Origin: Cymbidium sinense
Lineage: Eukaryota > Streptophyta > Magnoliopsida > Asparagales > Orchidaceae
Length of the DNA: 64,000 bases
Assembly: GCA_021442155.1 (NCBI GenBank)
Contig: CM038216.1
Span: 92,615,666 to 92,679,665 of the forward strand
Reading direction: 5' to 3'
Position numbers and translations under genes: made by a program. How positions within the stretch are numbered: the stretch's first letter is position 1; the number at the start of each line of letters is the position of its first letter. The notes beneath the pieces were generated by a model that worked only from the letters and a program-made list of their open reading frames with translations, did no database searches and was not told the DNA's origin. Of the stretch, positions 10,871 to 22,420 are shown piece by piece.

Positions 10871-12734
10871 TATTTAATTTCATTTTTATGTTTTTTTTGT
10901 ATAAGAATTTGGATGAAGTTTTAAATTAATATGTTAAAATAATTCAATCAAATAAAATATAAATTCAAAACATACACATACATTTATCATTAAAGTGTGC
11001 AAAAATATGTTGCATGTATAGATACACTTAGGATTAAATCATATGCATGTTACATGTGATGGAAAGGAATGATTTAATATATTTTATGTGGTAGTAATTT
11101 AATTAAACTAATCTTAAGATGCTTTTTATTTTGAATATAATTATTTAAAGTTAACCTAAACTTAAGATTAATTAAATCATTTAATAAGCCATTCACTGAA
11201 GAGAACTAAATCAAATTAATATACTTTAGAAAGTGTCTTAAGGTAGGGATGAAAGAGGGCAATCCTCTTTTCCTCTCTTTATACACTTAGTTGCCATGTG
11301 TAATCAAATGGAACAAAAGAAAACACAAATTAAAATTCTTAAATCAATTAAACTACTTCAAGTGAAATCAACATTTCATGTTAAATTGAATCCTTCTACA
11401 CTTAGAAAATACAACACTAATGCCTAACAAGACTTACCACACAAGCCTTAATACACACATTATAAATAAGCCACCACTTCTAGCTTTAAGTTAGGATGGT
11501 GTTTGTTGTGATGTATGCTTTATTTTATGATGTATTGTATTAGATTGGATGTTAGAGTGTATGCTTCGTAGAACAGACTATAGGCTAATATTAGCCTAAT
11601 CATGTTTTTTGGAAGGGATTATGCTTAAGGGATGCTTAAAAATCAATATAAATGCTCTTTTTGTAGGTTGCTTAAATCCTAAAGCATAGTCCAAGTTAGG
11701 ATAGGTGGGCTTAGTTACCCATGTGTAGAGTTATATGTCTAAATTATAAATACAACTACTTGGGATTATATGTATATTTAGCTAACCTCTATTTTACAAG
11801 TGTAGTTAGATTTACTTTTTCCATGTAAATGTAATTTTTGCAATAAGAATTAGGATTAGTGCTATGGCGGACTAGAATGAGCACTGGCCAGAAGGCTTTG
11901 TCTAGGGGTGCCCTTTGATGCCTTTGAAGCAAGCACCATCCAAACCAAAGAGGGAACCAAATTAGAAATGGAGATATGAAGAAAGAAGACCCCCATAGAA
12001 TTTAATACAATTATAATTATTCGTTCATATTCCAAGCTGTATAAGGGTAGAGCTCGGCTACCCATCTTTTCTCTCTTCAGGTTTGACGGCAGTACCTGAC
12101 CGCATCGGCCTTTTATTCTTTTATGATAGTTTATATAATTCTTTAATGTTATGTTTAAATTATGCATTAGTACGACATGCTTCTCATTATTTCTTAAATG
12201 ATTGATGCTTCAAGGTGTGGCTTGGATACGATTAAGCTCTTAGGATAAAAATAACTTTTATACCCAACTAATCACTCATAACTAAATTTTAAACAACTAA
12301 TATCTGAATATGGTTATATGTTTCACATCATGCATGAATATTCTTTCTCTCTTGAATATGAAGGATCTCCATCCTTGCATGATAAAGGCATGCTTAACCT
12401 CTGAGGGCATCCCTTGTGGTGGAGAACACCTTCTTCTAACTGATTTGACCCATAACTTATTTCATCATGCATTTTGGCATAAAAAATCCTAAAGCCTCTG
12501 TCAAAATGTTATGCCTAAAATGAATTAAAATTTGAAAAGAATTTTTATCTATAGATTAAGTTATATGCTCACACTCCTCATGCTCTAGTCTCTTAGGGAG
12601 TGTGTTTAGGACTTTAGTCTCTTTCTAATTAAAAAACTACCATAGCTATCTTGTAATTCATAAGACTAGACTACATGCTTTTAAAATCATAGGAAGAGTT
12701 AGATCATGGCCACTCCAAGTGGTTATAAGTCCAG
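10871..12734. other. Unassigned AT-rich DNA between left arm and telomere-like array
   Basis: No counterpart of this 1.9 kb is visible in the right arm, which is cut off at 30,870. It holds only short frames: a 101-codon minus frame (11,862-12,167) and a 60-codon plus frame (12,310-12,492). Neither has a recognisable domain. A less AT-rich patch lies at 12,030-12,120. I see no gene, tRNA-like boxes or LTR ends. Confidence 0.5.
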
Positions 12735-14822
12735 AAGTCAGATAATTTATAAAATAAATAAATTGAAATAAATAAAAATAAATTAAATAAACTAAATAAA
12801 CCTAAACATACTAGTTTACTTAATTTTAAAAAAATAAAAATAAATAAATAAATATTAAAAATAAATAAATAAATGCACGAAATAAACCTAAACCTACTAA
12901 TTTATTAATTTAAAAAAAACAAAACAAAAAAACCCTAGCCCTAAAGCCTCAACCCTAAAAATAACCCTAAACTAAACTAAACCTAACTCTAACAGAAACC
13001 CTAAACCCTAAAAACAAACCCTAAACACAACCCAAAACCCAAAAAACCCTAAACCCTAAACCCCAATTCCTACACAAAACCTAAAAATCCTAAACCCAAA
13101 CCCAAACCCAAATCTAAACCATAAAAAACCTGAGAAACCCAAACTAAATAAAACCTAAAAAAAATTAAATATAAAACCTGACCTGGATAAAATAAAAAAA
13201 ATAAAATAAAATAAAAAAAATAAACTAAACCTAAACTCCAAACCTAAACCTAAAAAAAATAAAATAAAATAAAAATAAAAAATTAAATAAAATATAATAA
13301 ATAAAACCTAAACTAAACTAAGAAATAAAATAAACTTAAAATAGAAAACCTAAATAAAATAAAACTAATAAAATAAAATAAAATAAACCTAAACTAAAAT
13401 TAAACAAAAACTAAATAAAAACCTAAATCTAAAAAATAAACCTTAAAATAAAAAATAAATATAAATAAAAAAAACCTAAGCCCTAAATTAAAAAAAAAAC
13501 TAAAACTAAAATAAACAAAATAAAATAAACCTAAACTTAAACTAAAATAAACTAAAGTAAAATTAAAAAAATCTAAACCTAAACTTAAAATAAACTAAAC
13601 TTAAACCCTAAACGAAATAAAATAAATAAACTAAAATAATCCCAAACTAAAACTTAAAAAAAGCTAAAAATAATCCTAAAATAAAAACCTAAAAACTAAA
13701 CCTAGAAAGATAAAATAAAAACTTAAACTGAACAAAATAATTAAACTTAAACCTAAAAATAAAATAGAAATAAAACTAAACTAAAATAAGCATAAACTAA
13801 ATCTAAACATAAAAATAAAATAAAATAAAATAAAATAAAATAAACTAACATATATAAACTAGCAAATAAAAATAAAAATAAACTTAAATAAAATAAAATA
13901 AAATAAAACTATAATAAAGAAAAAAACTAAATAAACCTAAACTACTTGGTTTATTGAAAAAAAAAACCTAACCTAAACCCACAAACCCAATCACGGACCA
14001 CTGACCCTAAATACACCTAAATAACCACCCTGACCCACTAAATCCTTATGAACCCAACCCTAAATCCAACCCAAACCTCCCACCAAAATCCTAAAACCCA
14101 AACCACACCTTGTCCCACAATCTCCCTACCCTAACCCTATGCTAAAACTTACCCAACTAAAATCTTTGTGAGCCACTAAACCCTAAATCCTAAAGCTATA
14201 CTTAATACCCCCACTAACCCCCTGACCCTAAACCCTAAATCATAACCCTAAACCATAAACCCAAACCTGAACCCAAAACCTAAATCTAACTAAATAAAAC
14301 CTAAAAATAAAATAAATATAAACTAAAATAACATAATAAAATGAAACCTAAATAACCATTAAACCTAAACATCAAATTAAAATAAATTAATAAAAATAAA
14401 TAAAATTAAAATAAATAAAAAACTAAACTAAATTAAAAAATGAATTAAAATTAAGAATAAAAAACATAAATAAAATAAAAATTACATGTAAAATAAAAAA
14501 AATAAACCAAAAATAAAAGAAAATAAAAACTAAATAAAAACTGAAGCTAAAAAATAATCCTTAAAATAAAACCTAAAAAAAAATCTAAGCGCTAAATTGA
14601 AAAATAAATCCAAAATTTAAAATAAAAATAAAATAAATAAAATAAAATTAACCTAAACCTAAACTAAAATATACTAAACTAAAATAAATAAAACATAAAC
14701 CTAAACCTAAAATTAACTAAACATAAACCTAAACCTAAAATAAATAAAATAAAATAAACCTAAACATAAACTAAAAAAATTAAATCTAGAAATAAACTTA
14801 GAATATTAACCTAAAACCTAAA
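12735..14822 (-). repeat. Telomere-like satellite array, C-rich strand on top
   Basis: Dense CCCTAAA, CCTAAA and AAATAAA words on the plus strand; read on the minus strand it is the same sequence type as 14,823-30,870. Inverted copies of the landmark (CTACTRGTTTACTTAATTT, followed by A-runs) are visible near 12,800-12,835, 12,885-12,920 and 13,935-13,970. Exact CCCTAAA units are short and scattered (for example around 12,950-13,065 and 14,225-14,260), so this is a degenerate interstitial array and not a functional telomere. No gene. Confidence 0.9.
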
Positions 14823-14827
14823 TTTAG
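14818..14827. other. Polarity switch point of the telomere-like array (palindrome)
   Basis: The perfect palindrome CTAAATTTAG, within AACCTAAATTTAGTTTAGGTT, marks an abrupt change. Everything to its left is C-rich on top and everything to its right is G-rich on top. The order is (CCCTAAA)n-(TTTAGGG)n, the opposite of that expected from simple end-to-end telomere fusion, (TTTAGGG)n-(CCCTAAA)n. Confidence 0.85.
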
Positions 14828-17800
14828 TTTAGGTTTTGGTTTATTTTATTTTGCTTATTTTATTTTTATTTTAGTTTTAGGTTTCTTTTTAGTTTAGGGT
14901 TTAAGTTTTATTTTTTATTTATTTTTTGGTTTATTTTTTAGGTTTTGGTTTTTATTGAATTTTTATTTTATTTTATTTTTGGATTATTTTTTATTTTACG
15001 TTTAGTTTTTATTTCATTTAGGTTCTTATGTTTATTTTATTTTATTTAGTTTATTTTAGGCATTTATTTATTTTATTTTAGTTTATTTTTATTTATCATA
15101 TTATATTTTATTTTTAAGTTTAGGTTTAAGTTTTGTTTAGGTTTTTATTTTATTTTATTATATTATTTTATTTATTTTAATTTTAGGTTTTATTTAATTT
15201 TGGCTTAGGTTTTTAGGTTTATAGGATTTAGGGTTTAGTTTAGGTTTTTAGGTTTATGGTTTAGGGTTTTATGGTCTAAGGTTTATGGTTAGGGTTTAGG
15301 GTTTAGGGTATAGTGTTTAAGCTTGAAGGTTTAGGGTTTATAGGCTTTAGGGTTTATATTTTAGGTGGCTGGGTTTAGGGTTGGTGAGTTTAGGCAAGGT
15401 TAAGGGTTAGGTTTAGGCTTTAAACTTTAGGGTTGATAGGGGTTTAGGGTTTCTTTATGGTTTTGGGGTTTAAGGTTTAGGGTTTAGGGTTAGTTAATGT
15501 TTATGATTTATGGTTTATGGTTTAGGGTTAGTTTAGCATTTAGTTTTTAGGGTTTAGGGTTTAGGGTTAAGGGTTTAGGGTTTTTTAGGGTTTAGAGTTT
15601 TGGGTTTAGGGTTCGTTTTAGGGTTTAGTGTTTTTTTTTAAAAACATATCCAATAAACTGGCAGGTTTAGGTGTATTTAGTTTATGAAATTTATTTTTTT
15701 TTCTTTTAGTTTTATATTTTTTAATTTTATTTAGTTTAGTTTATTTATTTTAGGTTTTTTTATTTTCATTTTGGTTTTGTTTTTTGTTTATTTTTGAGAT
15801 TTACATTTAAATTTATGTTCATTTTTTTAGTTTAGTTTTATTTTTTTTATTTTTTAGGTTTAGGTCTTTTTTTATTTTGTAGGTTTAGTTTTAGGTTTAT
15901 TTTATTTTATTTTAGCTTTAGGTTTTCATTTTATTTTAGGTTTATTTATTTTTTTTAGTTTAGGTTTAGGTTTATTTAATTTAATTTATTTTATTTAGTT
16001 TAGGGTTTAGTTTATTTTTTTCATTTAGGTTTAGGTTTTATTTATTTTAGTTTAGTTTATTTTAGTTTAGGTTTAAGTTTATTTTATTTAGTTTATTTTG
16101 GGTTTAGTTTTTTTTTTAGTTTCAAGTTTAGGTTTTATTTTTTGTTAATTTCTAGGTTTATTTTTTTGGTTTAGATCTTTATTTTATTTTATTATTGGTT
16201 TAGTTTATTTTTTATTTTATGTTTAGGTTTTATTTTCTTTAGGTATTTTATGTTTAGGCTTATTTTATTTTTTTTAATTTAGTTTAAGTTTTTAATTATT
16301 TTATTTTAGTTTATTTTTTTTAGGTTTAGGATGAGGTTTTAGTTTAGGTTTTTAATTTATTTTATTTAGCTTTAGGTTTTTTAATTTATTTGATTTTTAT
16401 GTTTTATTTAGTTTAGATTTAAGATTTAAGATTTTTAGGGTTTATAATTTTTGTTTTAGGGTTTAGGGTTTAGGGTTTAGGGTTTAGGGTTTAGGGTTTA
16501 GGGCTATAGGTTTTAAGGTATATGGTTTAGGGTTTAGGATTTTAGGGTTTACAGTTTAGGGTTTAGGGTTTAGGGCTTTAGGGCTTAAGGCTTAGGGTTT
16601 AGGGTTGTAGGTTTAGGGTTTGTTTTAGGGTATAGGGTATAGGGTTAGGGTTTTATTCTATTTTAATTATTTTTATAGGGTTTAGGGTTTAGGGTTTAGG
16701 GATATAGGTTTAGGGCTGTAGGTTTAGGGTTTAGGGTTTACGATTAATTTTAGTGTTTAGGGTTCAAGGTTTAGTGTTTATGGTTTTGGATTTAAGGTTT
16801 AGTGTTTTTTAAATTAAAAGCGGTAGGTTTAGGTTTAATTAATTTATTTAGTTTATTTATTTTAGTTTATTTGATTTTTTAGGTTTATTTTTTATTTTTA
16901 TTTATTTTTGTTTATTTATTTTAGGTTTATTTATTTTAGTTTAGGTATTTTATTTTAGTTTTTTTTTAGGTTAAGGTTTCAATTTATGTTTATTTTTTTA
17001 GTTTAATTTTAATTTTTTTTTAGGTTTAGGTTAGGTTTAGGTTTAGGTTTAGGTTTAGTTTATTTTAGTTTTATGCTTAGGATTAGAATTAAATTTTTGA
17101 TTTTTTTTTTATTTTTTTATTTTAGGTTTTAGGTTTTTTTTAGTTTAGGGTCTAGGTTTATTTTTAATTTATTTTTAGGTTTATTTTTTAGTGTTTATTT
17201 TATTTTATTTTAGGTTTATTTTATTTTTATCATAGGTTTATGTTTTAGTTTATTTAGGTTTTTCATTTTCTTGGTTTAGTTTAGGTTTTTATTTGTTGTA
17301 TTTTAGTTTAGTTATTAATTTTATTATATTTTCTCTTTAGGTTTAAGTTTAGGTTATAATTTTATTTTACTTTTTATTTTATTTTATTTTAGTTTAGGTT
17401 TTTTTTATTAGGTTTCATTTAGTTTAGGTTTAGGTTTTTTTCTTTTTAGGGTTTAAGGTCTAGGTTTTAGGTTTTTATTTTAGGTTTACTTTTAGTTTAT
17501 TTTATTTTATTTAGTTTAGGGTTTAGGATTTGTTTATTTTAGGTTTAGGTTTAGGTTTTACTTATTTTAGTTTAGGTTAAAGTTTATTTTAGGTTTAGGT
17601 TTTTTTTTAGTTTAGGGTTTATGTTTTATTTTTTTATTTCTATTTTGGTTTATTTTTTAGGTTTAGGTTTTTATTTTGTTTTTAGTTTATTTATTTTAGG
17701 TTCATTTTATTTTTACATTACGTTTAGTTTTTATTTTACTTAGATTTTTTATTTTTAGTTTATTTTTTTCAATTTAGTTTAGGTTTATTTATTTTATTTT

Positions 17801-20481
17801 ACATTTTAATCTTTATTTTATTTTATTTTTAGGTTTAGGTAACAGGTTTAGGCTTTAGTTTAGTCTCGATCTATTTTATTTTTTTTATTTTAAGATCAGT
17901 CAGTTTATTTATTTTTATTTTAGTTCTTTAGTTTTTAAGCTTTAGGTTCTTAGGCTTTAGGTCTTGCTGCCTAGGGCTTCACGCTTAGGGTTTAGGGTTT
18001 AGGGTTGTAAGTTTAGGATTTATGGTTTTTTATTTTTTTTTATTTTTTTAAATTAAGTAAATTTGTAGATTTAGGTTTAATTTGTTTATATTTTATTTAT
18101 TTTAGTTTAGTTTATTTTTTTATTTTTATTTAGGTTTATTTTTATTTTTATTTAGTTTAGTTTATTTATTTTAGATTTATTTATTTTAGTTTAATCTTAG
18201 GTTTGTTTAGTTTAGTTTATTTTTTAGTTTAGTTTTATTTTTATTTTATTTTTTAGGTTTAGGTTTAGGTTTTATTTTATTTTTTAAGTTTAGGCTTTTA
18301 GGTTTTTATTTTAGTTTTATTTTGCATTATTTTTTTAGTTTACTCTAGTTCATTTTTAGCTTTTATTTTAAGGTTTATGTTTTATTTATTAGTTTGTGTC
18401 TCAGTTTTATTTTATTTTATTTTAGTTAGGGTTTTTCTTAGTTTAAGGTCCAGGTTTTATTTATTATTTATCTTTAGTTTTTTTAGGTTTAGGTTTTGTT
18501 AAATGTTTATTTTATTTTATTTTAGGTTTACTTTATTTTTATTTTAGGTTTAGTTTTATTTTATTTAGGTTTTAATTTTTTAGTTTAGTTTAGGTTTCAT
18601 TTATTTTATTTTAGTTTAGTTAATATTTTTATTTTATTTTCTTTAAGTTTAGGTATAGGTTTAGGATTTAGTTTATGTTTTATTTAATTTTTCTTATTTA
18701 TTTTAGATTTAATTTATTTATTTTATTTTAGCTCATTTAGTATAGGTTTATGTTTTAACTTTTATCTAGTAGGTTTTAGGTTTTAGGTTTTTATTTTAGG
18801 TTTTATTTTTTAGTTTAAGTTTAGTTTATTTTTAGTTTATTTGATTTTATTTAGTTTAGGGTTTAGGTTTAGTTTCTTTTAGGTTAAGGTTTAGGTTTTA
18901 TTTATTTTAGGTTAGTTTATTCTAGTTTAGGTTTAGGTTTATTTTATTATGTTTTTTTTTTTTTTGATGTTAAGTTATGTTTTATTTTTAGTTTGTGTTT
19001 TATATTTGATTTGTTTTAGGTTTTCTTTTATTTAGTTTTATTTTATTATTTTATTTTAGGTTTATTTTATTTTATTTTATGTTTAGTTTTATTATATTTA
19101 GGATTTTATTATTAGCTTTATTTTATTTTTAGTTTTAGTTTAAGTTTTTATTTTATTTTATTTTTTATTATATTTAGATTTAGATTTTATTTATTTATTT
19201 ATTTTATTTTTAGGTTTTATTTACTTTAGATAGTTCAGGGTGTGGTTTAGGGCAGTGGGGTTTAGGCTTGTTAGTAGGATGCAGCTTAGTGAGGTTTAGG
19301 ATTATATGGGGATTAAGGATTTAAATTTTAGGGGTTATGGTTTTTTTTTTAAAAAGTAAATCAATAGGTCTAGGTTTATTTAGTTTATTTTTTTATTCAT
19401 TTTAGTCTATTTTCTTTTTTATTTTTATTTAGGTTTATTTTTATTTAGTTTAGATTATTATTTTTAGGTTTATAAATTTTAGATTAGGTTTTATTTTAGT
19501 TTATTTTATAAGTTTATGTTTAGGTTTATGTTTATTTTACTTTAGTTTTATTTTATTTTATTATCTCTTTCTTTATTTTATTTTAGGTTTAGGTTTTTTA
19601 TTTCATTTTGTTAGGTTTAAGTTTTACATTTTACTTTTTCTTTAGGTTATATTTTTAGATTAAGTTTAGGTTTATTTTGTTTTATTTTATTTTATTTAGT
19701 TTAGGGTTTAAGTTTATCTTTTAAGTTTAGGTTTAGGTTTGATTTATTTTAGTTTAGTTTATTTTTAGTTTAGTTTAGGTTTATTTTATTTTTTTTATTT
19801 TTTTAGCTCTTTAGTTTAGTAGTTTTACTAGTTATTTCTTTTAAGTTTATTTTTTTTATGTTTAGGTTTTTTATTTAGGTTTAATTTATTTTAAGTTTAT
19901 TTTAGTTTATTTTATTTTATTTTATGTTAGATTTTATTTTTTATTTTTTTTTTATTTTTTAGGTTTATTTTATTTTATTTAGTTTAGATTTTATTTATTT
20001 TATTTTGTTTAGTTTTGGTTTTATTTCATTTTATTTTTTTTTAGGTTTTTAGCTTTAGTTTAGGTTTTATTTTATTTTATTTTTATTATATTTTAGGTTT
20101 AAGTTTTATTTATTTTATTTAGGTTTTATTTAGTTTAGGTTTTAGTTTTGGTTTAGGGTTTAGTGTTTAAGGCCTGGGATTTAGGGTTTAGAGTTTAGGG
20201 TTTAGGGTTGGGATTTAGGGCTTTAGGCTTTAGGGTTTATGGTTTAGGGTTTAAGGTTTAGGGTTTAGGGTTTAAGGTTTAAGGTTTTAAGGTTTAGGGT
20301 TCAAGATTTAGGGTTTAGAGTTAGTTTTAGGGTTTAGGGTTTACGGTTAGGGTTTTCTTTAATTTTTTTTTAAGTTAAGTAAATTGGTAGGTTTAGGTTT
20401 ATTTAGTTTATTTTTTATTTATTTTAGTTTACTTTTCTTATTTAGGTTTATTTTTTATTTTTATTTTGTTTAGTTTATTTT
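14823..20481 (+). repeat. Telomere-like satellite array, G-rich strand on top (block 1a)
   Basis: Alternating blocks of TTTAGGG-rich DNA (about 15,220-15,630; 16,440-16,800; 17,990-18,030; 20,150-20,360) and T/A-rich DNA made of TTTAGG, TTTATT and TTTTATTTTA words. The landmark after a T-tract occurs near 15,637, 16,813, 18,050, 19,353 and 20,373, giving a unit of about 1.0-1.3 kb. No GR-RBP fragment lies in this part. No ORF above 60 codons and no gene. Units have drifted far from the perfect heptamer, which suggests age or relaxed turnover. Confidence 0.9.
16455..16503 (+). repeat. Longest clear run of perfect TTTAGGG found, seven units
   Basis: Seven uninterrupted Arabidopsis-type heptamers. 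Other short perfect or near-perfect runs occur near 26,059-26,095, 47,092-47,127 and 55,259-55,317. Runs of GGG at seven-base spacing can form G-quadruplexes on the plus strand. Confidence 0.9.
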
Positions 20482-21076
20482 TGGAGTGTAATTTTAGTTC
20501 TAGAAGTTATAGTGGTAGTGTTGTGACATTAGGTGAACAAGTCATTAAAATGCAAAATCTGAATGTTCTAGAATTGCATCTAGCTTATTCTGTGATAAGA
20601 AAGTACCACTTAAACTTAAGGGAAAATTATATAAAATGGTGGTAAGGCCTGTAATGATTTATGGTGTCGAATGTTGGCCAATAAAAGAGAAGCATGAGAC
20701 TAAGTTAAATGTTGCAGAGATGAGGATGCTTAGGTGGATGAGTGGTTGTACTCTTTGAGATAAAAGTGAAATGTTTATTTTCAAGAAAAAGTTGGAGTAC
20801 CTCTAGTGGTAGATAAAATTTGAGAGAGTTGCCTTAGATGGTTTGGCCACATAAAGCCAAATGACCTTAGGAGAAGATGCATTAGAATTGCCTTATGTTA
20901 AGAAAGGTGTGTAGACCTAAAAGACATGGTTAAGTTGTAGAAAAATGAACTTAGTATACTTGAATTGAATCAGAATTTGACACATAATAGGACACAATGG
21001 AGACAAAGTATTCATGTAGCCGACCTCAGTTAGTGGGACAATGGCTTGTTGTTATTGTTGTTGTTGTTATTGTTGT
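20482..21076 (+). mobile_element. 3' end of an RTE-type LINE with (TTG)n tail, decayed
   Basis: From 20,591 the plus strand reads CDKKVPLKLKGKLYKMVVRP, VMIYGVECWPIKEKHETKL and NVAEMRMLRWMSGC before a stop at 20,756-20,758. After frame changes it continues KVGVPLVVDKI, a stop, ESCLRWFGHIKPNDLRRRC. This is the conserved C-terminal region of plant RTE-clade LINE proteins (ECWAxK..., MRMLRWM, LRWFGHV), downstream of RT. It ends in a TTG/TTA repeat (21,046-21,076), the usual RTE tail. The 5' part with endonuclease and RT is missing, as is typical of 5'-truncated LINE insertions. Stops and frameshifts make it dead. It interrupts the telomere-like array in sense orientation. Confidence 0.9.
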
Positions 21077-21964
21077 TTTTTTCCTTCTTTATTTTAGTTT
21101 ATTTTTTAGGTTTAGGTTTATTTTTTAATTTAGTATAATTTTTATTTTATTTTTATTTTATTTTATTTTAGGTTTATGTTTAGGTTTTAATTTTATTTTT
21201 TTAGGTTTAGGATTTAGATTTTTATTTTAGATTTATTTTAGGTTTTATTTTAAGTATAGGTTTTTATTTTTTTTTAGTTTATTTTATTATATTTAGGGTT
21301 TAGGTTTAGTTTATTTATGTTTTATTTATATTAGTTTAGTTTTATTTTAGTTTAGGTTTATTTTATATATTTTATGTTTTTTTCTTAGTTTGGGATTAGA
21401 TTTTATTGTTTATTTGTTATTAAGTTTTATTTTAGGTTTATTCTTTAGGTTTAAGTTTTTATTTAGTTTTTATATTATTTTATTTTAGGTTTATTTTATT
21501 TTTATTTTAGGTTTTATTTATTTTATTTATGTTTTTTATTTTTTATTGGTTTAGTTTAGGTTTTTATTTATTTCATTTTAGTTTAGTTTTTATTTATTTA
21601 TTTATTTATTAAGTTTAGGTTTAGGTTATGATTTTACTTTAGGTTTTTATTTTATTTTGTTTGAGTTTAGTTTTTTACTTATTTCCTTTTTTAGGTTTTA
21701 TTTAGTTTAGGTTTAGCTTCTTAGCTTTTTTAGGGTTAAGGGTTTAGGGTTATTTGAGGGTTTAGGGTTTAGGGTTCAGGGTTCAGGTTTTAGGGTTTAG
21801 GGTTTAGGTTTTAGGTTAAGGTCTTTTAGGGTTTAGGGTTTATGGTTTAGGGTTTAGGGTTTAGAGTTTTTATGGTTTAGGGTTTAGGGTTTAGGGTTCA
21901 GGGTTTAGGGTTTAGGTTTTAGGTCAAGGGTTCAGGTTTTATTTTAGGGTTGGAGTTTTGGTTA
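21077..21964 (+). repeat. Telomere-like satellite array (block 1b)
   Basis: T/A-rich portion to about 21,720, then a TTTAGGG-rich portion (21,730-21,960) leading into a T-tract and GR-RBP fragment A. No gene. Confidence 0.88.
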
Positions 21965-22420
21965 TTTTTTTTTAGAAGAACAGATTCAACATTTCTTCTT
22001 TCAATTTAACCAACCAAGTAACACAACAAGTTTTCTAAGACACACGACATAGATATAAATTGAGCGCATTGAGAGCAAATCAAAACCCTAGATAACTAGA
22101 ACCGCTCTCAGAAGAAACATTTCCATAAGCAGCAGATTGGATCGGCCGTTCTTTAGTTTCTCCTATTCCTATCAGAATAATCCCAGCCTCTCAAGTAGTA
22201 GGATCCACCATTATATCTCCAATCTCTTTCTCCGCCAGCACCAAGGTTATAATCTATCGCTCCTCCCACCTCCATAAACATCACTGCTCTGACCACCACC
22301 TGCATATCCACCAAGACTCTGATCCCCACCACCACTACGCCACCTCCTCCTTCGCCTCCACCAGATCTCTAAGCCTAGTTGGCTGACGAATGTTCCCCGT
22401 CCAAGGTTCTTTCCATTCTT
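21965..22420 (-). pseudogene. GR-RBP (GRP7/8-like) 3' fragment A
   Basis: On the minus strand this is the end of a plant glycine-rich RNA-binding protein mRNA: the last residues of the RRM (homologous to NGQNLDGRNITVNQAQSRSG, here disrupted), a Gly/Arg/Tyr-rich tail ending RDWRYNGGSYYLRGW and finally NRRN with a stop, then a 3' UTR with 'aaccctagataactagaa'-type phrases (seen from its complement). It ends in a T-tract on the plus strand (21,965-21,973), i.e. a poly(A) remnant on the mRNA strand. Intact family members bind RNA in stress, flowering and splicing control. This fragment lacks most of the RRM and has no start, so it is dead. Confidence 0.88.

Noticed and set aside
12030..12120. Possible tRNA-derived SINE or small RNA gene in a locally GC-richer patch
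   Set aside because: No A and B box pair and no cloverleaf could be traced.
11862..12167. 101-codon minus-strand ORF
   Set aside because: No recognisable family, isolated in repeat-rich DNA, and no supporting promoter or homologous copy in the window.
12735..14822. Functional telomere or chromosome end
   Set aside because: Repeats are degenerate, interrupted, flanked by other DNA on both sides, and the longest clear perfect run I found in the window is only seven units (16,455-16,503).
14818..14827. Ancient chromosome end-to-end fusion site
   Set aside because: Polarity is (CCCTAAA)n then (TTTAGGG)n, the reverse of what fusion of two telomeres gives.
22153..22335. Minus-strand ORF that could be taken for a small glycine-rich protein gene
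   Set aside because: It is a shifted reading of fragment A, lacks the RRM and a proper start, and sits in a truncated retrocopy.
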